Assembly (NCBI GenBank): GCA_900074885.1
Contig: FJUW01000051.1
Location: 253,036-317,035, forward strand
Source of the DNA: Rhynchosporium graminicola
Taxonomy: Eukaryota > Ascomycota > Leotiomycetes > Helotiales > Ploettnerulaceae
DNA: 64,000 nt
Reading direction: 5' to 3'
This document shows positions 61,042 to 64,000 of this stretch, piece after piece. Within the stretch, counting starts at the first letter, position 1; each line of letters starts with the position of its first letter. The notes beneath the pieces were generated by a model that saw only the letters and a list, made by a program, of their open reading frames with translations, was not told the origin of the DNA and ran no database searches. The position numbers and the translations under genes are program-made.

Positions 61042-62172
61042 ATGGCAGTCAAAACTCTTGAGATCCGTCCTATCCAGGAACCCAATCCAACCTCATCAGT
61101 TGACTTTGGTGTTGAAATCTACAATGCGGACCTCGAGAATCTCTCAGAAGAAGACTTCCAAACCATTCGAGGGGCACTCTACACCTCCCACGTCGTAGTT
61201 CTCAAAAACCAATCCACCCTCACAGCAAAGGCTCAATACGAGCTAACCAAACGTTTCGATCCCGCCTCAGAAAGTTACGGCCACGGGAAAACTCTCGACG
61301 CTAAACGCTCAATCCTGCATCCAGATCTCAAAACCGTCCCTCGCCAGCCCCAAGTCCAAGTCATCGGCAACGGTTTCTTTTCCGAGTACGAGGGCTTAGA
61401 GAACATTAAGCTCGTCCATCCTCACCACAAAACGTTTCATAAGGTCCCCATCCCTGAGGAGGAAGACTTGGATTTCACACGTTTCTACCGCTGGCACATC
61501 GACGCAGCGCTTTACTCTCTCAACCCACCTGAAGTCACATCTCTAATCGCCATCAAAGTGCCCGCCGGTCGCCGCCAAACCCTTCGCTACGACGATGGCA
61601 CAGGACAAGAAATGGACGTCCCTCTCGGAACAACCGCTTTCGTCTCCGGACAAAACATGTATAATATCTTGAGCGAAACCGACAAAGAATTCGTGCGGAC
61701 TGCAAGAGTTGAATATGCGCCCCATCCATACATCTGGATGTCACCAGCGAAATCCCGTTCTGACGGCTTAGGATTAGTATCCGAGGGCAGCGAGCTTTCG
61801 CTTTCAGAACTCCCTACTATCGAAGAGGATAAGATCAAGATCTTACCCATGTGCTGGAAGAACCCTGTCACCGGCAAACTAGCACTGCAAATCCATCCTA
61901 GTGCTGTCAAAGCTATTCATCTGCCGAATGGAGAGATCATGAGCGATTTGAAAGAGGTGAGGGAATTGGTGCATAGGTTGCAGAGACCGGGTATCGAGCC
62001 GAAACATGTTTATCCGCATGACTGGGAAGAAGGCGATTGTGTGCTTTTCAATAATCGGGGGGTGTTGCATTCGGTTGTTGGAGCGTTTAGTCCGCAAGAG
62101 CAGAGACTGTTTAGACAGTGTAATCTGGCGGCTAGTGAGGGTGTTCAGGGGCCGGATGGGAAGTTCTATTAG
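61042..62172 (+). CDS. xanA: Xanthine dioxygenase XanA (Fe(II)/alpha-ketoglutarate dependent)
   Basis: Converts xanthine to uric acid using 2-oxoglutarate and O2, the fungal alternative to xanthine dehydrogenase; TauD-superfamily. Intronless, 376 residues from MAVKTLEIRP. The ORF is open 50 codons further up, but that stretch is not family-like and contains the TATA box, so the inner ATG is chosen. Family blocks: LKNQSTLTAKAQYELTKRFD, GHGKTLDAKRSILHPDLKT, QPQVQVIGNGF, FTRFYRWHIDAALYSLNPPE, RYDDGTGQEMDVPLGTTAF, ALQIHPSAVK, HDWEEGDCVLFNNRGVLHSV, LFRQCNLAASEGV. The iron triad is His152, Asp154 (WHID) and His343 (GVLHS); Arg357 is placed to bind 2-oxoglutarate. The promoter carries a UaY-type site, fitting purine induction. 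Confidence 0.92.
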   Translation: MAVKTLEIRPIQEPNPTSSVDFGVEIYNADLENLSEEDFQTIRGALYTSHVVVLKNQSTLTAKAQYELTKRFDPASESYGHGKTLDAKRSILHPDLKTVPRQPQVQVIGNGFFSEYEGLENIKLVHPHHKTFHKVPIPEEEDLDFTRFYRWHIDAALYSLNPPEVTSLIAIKVPAGRRQTLRYDDGTGQEMDVPLGTTAFVSGQNMYNILSETDKEFVRTARVEYAPHPYIWMSPAKSRSDGLGLVSEGSELSLSELPTIEEDKIKILPMCWKNPVTGKLALQIHPSAVKAIHLPNGEIMSDLKEVRELVHRLQRPGIEPKHVYPHDWEEGDCVLFNNRGVLHSVVGAFSPQEQRLFRQCNLAASEGVQGPDGKFY

Positions 62173-63033
62173 AACCTGGAATGTGGGAGCGTGGTCACCA
62201 GAGACTGTATGTTGGAGGTTGAAGAGTTGGAAGCTTGCAGGTTGGAGGAAGGGGTGAGACATTACATGTGCTTGGAAGGTTTTAATTGTGCTGTGCGACT
62301 TTGTATCTGGAAAGGGTGACGGGATGAGATGGGAGGGGATGACATACGAACTCGGCGTTGGACGTATCAAGCCTCGATCGATGAGGAACTCGGCGTTTTG
62401 CGTATCAAGCGTATACCCATTTGTTTTTTCGTTACGGTTTATTTCAATCTGCTCTTTCTTGCTTATCTGTTCAGTGCAGGTTCGAGGAGATAGTCCCATA
62501 CTAGAAGGACGAGACGAGCGTGTATAATTCAGGTCTCCCACTCACTCTCACCCATTCCTGCATCGTGAAGGTGTGCACTGGCACGAGCTTACTACTCCAC
62601 CCCCCTTCCCATTTACCTCGTCGTCGAATTGTCAATTCTCAGCATGTGAATCCACAGTCAGTCATCACCATCACCACTACCTGACGCCCACTACGCCATC
62701 CAATCCAGTCCAATCCAACATGCATAACTGGCTCGCCTACCGACTTTCACTCAGGGCCCAGCGAAACAAAGGCGTCAAGCTTAGGCATGTCTCTTCCGAT
62801 GGGTGTGGCTACACGTCGCGATCGTGCGTTACACGACATGAATTTCTAGGTAGGAAGGTAGGGAGGTAGGTGGGTGGGAGAGTGGGGTAGGTATGCTCAG
62901 CAGACGGCGTGTCACTTACTTAGCTACGCGCTTTTCTTGAGTGGAAGGATAGGGTGGGTGGGTGGTGTGGCGTTCGTCACGGCATGTGCTTGTGCTTATG
63001 CTTATGCTTGGGCCATGGGATTGTATTGTATAG

Positions 63034-63060
63034 TGTTGGTATTGTATTGTATTGTATTGT
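63034..63060 (+). repeat. Microsatellite (TATTG)n
   Basis: About five units of tattg, slightly irregular at the ends. Confidence 0.8.
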
Positions 63061-63133
63061 AGTGTAGGGGGTGATTCTCAGCCTCGTGATACATGCCTGC
63101 CTTTCCTTCCTGGAAAAGTAGGAGGAGGAATGA

Positions 63134-63168
63134 ATGGATGGGATGGGATGGGATGGGATGGGATGGGG
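63134..63168 (+). repeat. Microsatellite (GGGAT)n
   Basis: Six units of gggat in a row within a GGATG-rich stretch. Confidence 0.85.
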
Positions 63169-63452
63169 CTGAATGCTTGTGATTGTTGATCCGGCTTGGC
63201 TTGATGAATGACTTGACTCTCATAGTTGTTCCGAGCAAGGAAAGAAGAAGAAGAAGAGAGGAAGTCATGAAATGATACGCGGTGAGGTGGTCCGTTCCGC
63301 TGTTGACCTGCTAGACCCGACAAGCCTTCTAGAAAGACGTCTTGTGGATGTGATAGTTAGTACCCAAGTAGAACTCTGACCCATTCAAAATCTTGCGGTG
63401 AAGCCAGTAGTAAGCTTGATCTTATCTCATCATCGCAAGACGAGCCCGCTGT

Positions 63453-63483
63453 GCTGTACTGTACTGTACTGTACTGTACTGTA
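63453..63483 (+). repeat. Microsatellite (TGTAC)n
   Basis: About six consecutive tgtac units; the unit contains the self-complementary GTAC, so the array can form hairpins. Confidence 0.85.
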
Positions 63484-63512
63484 GGCGGTCATGGCGATTC
63501 AGCTCATCTTCA

Positions 63513-63542
63513 AGTCCACGTCCACGTCCACGTCCACGTCCA
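63513..63542 (+). repeat. Hexanucleotide repeat (GTCCAC)n
   Basis: Five units of gtccac; only 30 bp after the TGTAC array. Confidence 0.85.
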
Positions 63543-63762
63543 CTCGTTCTTAGTCCTCCTCTCGTTCCCACAAGACCAAATGTCTAAGTGTCAGCTGAGA
63601 AGAGCAGACTTCGTGCCCATGGGGAAGCCGCCTTCCATTCCTCGCTTTCCCGCAATAAGCAACAGGCGTGGGGGGATATTGATATCTTGTGTGTGGGGGA
63701 GAGGAGATCATCCGGAGAAGTGTGGCGATAAGTATTGGCTTGTGTAGGTAGGTGGTAAGGTA

Positions 63763-63782
63763 TGCATTGCATTGCATTGCAT
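63763..63782 (+). repeat. Microsatellite (GCATT)n
   Basis: Four units of gcatt. Confidence 0.75.
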
Positions 63783-63815
63783 CTCATATGTGCCAGGATG
63801 CTGGATGCAGCGACA

Positions 63816-63839
63816 CATGAACATGAACATGAACATGAA
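63816..63839 (+). repeat. Hexanucleotide repeat (GAACAT)n
   Basis: Four units of acatga/gaacat followed by decayed units. Confidence 0.75.
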
Positions 63840-64000
63840 TATGAAATGAACAAGGGTCATTATAACTAATAGGAGTACGAGATGCAACAAAAAGACGATC
63901 TTGTTTCCTGGCTCCCACGCAGTCCTAGATTAGTCGTCTGTAGATGGCTACTTGTAATGCGATGTGATTGAGTTTTCGTCACTTGTTATAAGTACCATGC

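Larger units (their letters stand above)
62173..64000. other. Intergenic region with no supported gene, rich in short tandem repeats
   Basis: 1.8 kb to the window edge. Frames are low-complexity or overlap repeats. G-rich strings (gtaggtgggtgggag-like, 62860-62890) and several microsatellites occur. Confidence 0.5.

Noticed and set aside
62573..62869. 98-residue frame downstream of xanA
   Set aside because: Low-complexity His/Pro/Thr composition and no motif; probably chance in pyrimidine-rich DNA.
63034..63839. Repeat series resembling a CRISPR or other structured array
   Set aside because: Each array is an uninterrupted microsatellite with its own unit; there are no spacers, and the DNA is fungal.

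Overview
This is nuclear DNA of a filamentous ascomycete (Pezizomycotina; Leotiomycetes is my guess only). The signs are short 44-155 bp introns with near-consensus branch sites, fungal-only families (siderophore transporter, GT90, FluG-like, xanthine dioxygenase, ANTH adaptor), and a retrotransposon block with textbook repeat-induced point mutation (RIP: CpA to TpA on both strands).

Layout. 1-665: 3' end of a PPZ-type protein phosphatase. 2606-4528: a clear CYP51 (sterol 14-alpha-demethylase) pseudogene with intact intron sites, heme loop, stops and frameshifts. 5360-25780: an accessory block built from three head-to-tail diverged copies (A, B, C) of an unrecognised helical/coiled-coil protein gene. 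All three are broken, and several of the stops are explained by one C-to-T change each. Copy C is split by a 12.7-kb nested retrotransposon: a Ty1/Copia element (207-bp LTRs, TSD GCCTC) that carries a Ty3/Gypsy chromovirus-like element (235-bp LTRs, TSD GTTTA) inserted in its pol. The whole nest is saturated with RIP.

26767-43328: ordinary single-copy genes: GT90/CAP10-like glycosyltransferase, siderophore-iron MFS transporter (tandem GATA sites upstream), a 246-bp MITE-like inverted-repeat element, GNAT acetyltransferase, full-size ABC-B exporter, a FluG-like glutamine-synthetase protein with a decayed 5' end, and an SDR. 44780-45600: relic of an ABC-C transporter, followed by gene-poor sequence to 48958.

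48959-62172: housekeeping genes: a small Ser-rich protein, mitochondrial Asp-tRNA synthetase, AP180/CALM-type clathrin adaptor, Tfb3 (TFIIH/CAK), NudC-like protein, Swp1/ribophorin II, and xanthine dioxygenase XanA with a perfect UaY-type palindrome in its promoter. 62173-64000 has no supported gene but holds an unusual cluster of penta- and hexanucleotide microsatellites.

The most interesting points are the tandem coiled-coil pseudogene family split by the nested RIP'd retroelements, the dead CYP51 paralogue, the XanA/UaY promoter match, the tandem GATA pair in front of the siderophore transporter, and two frame-preserving 48-bp introns (one GC-AG). All homology calls are from recognition of motifs; no database search was run.
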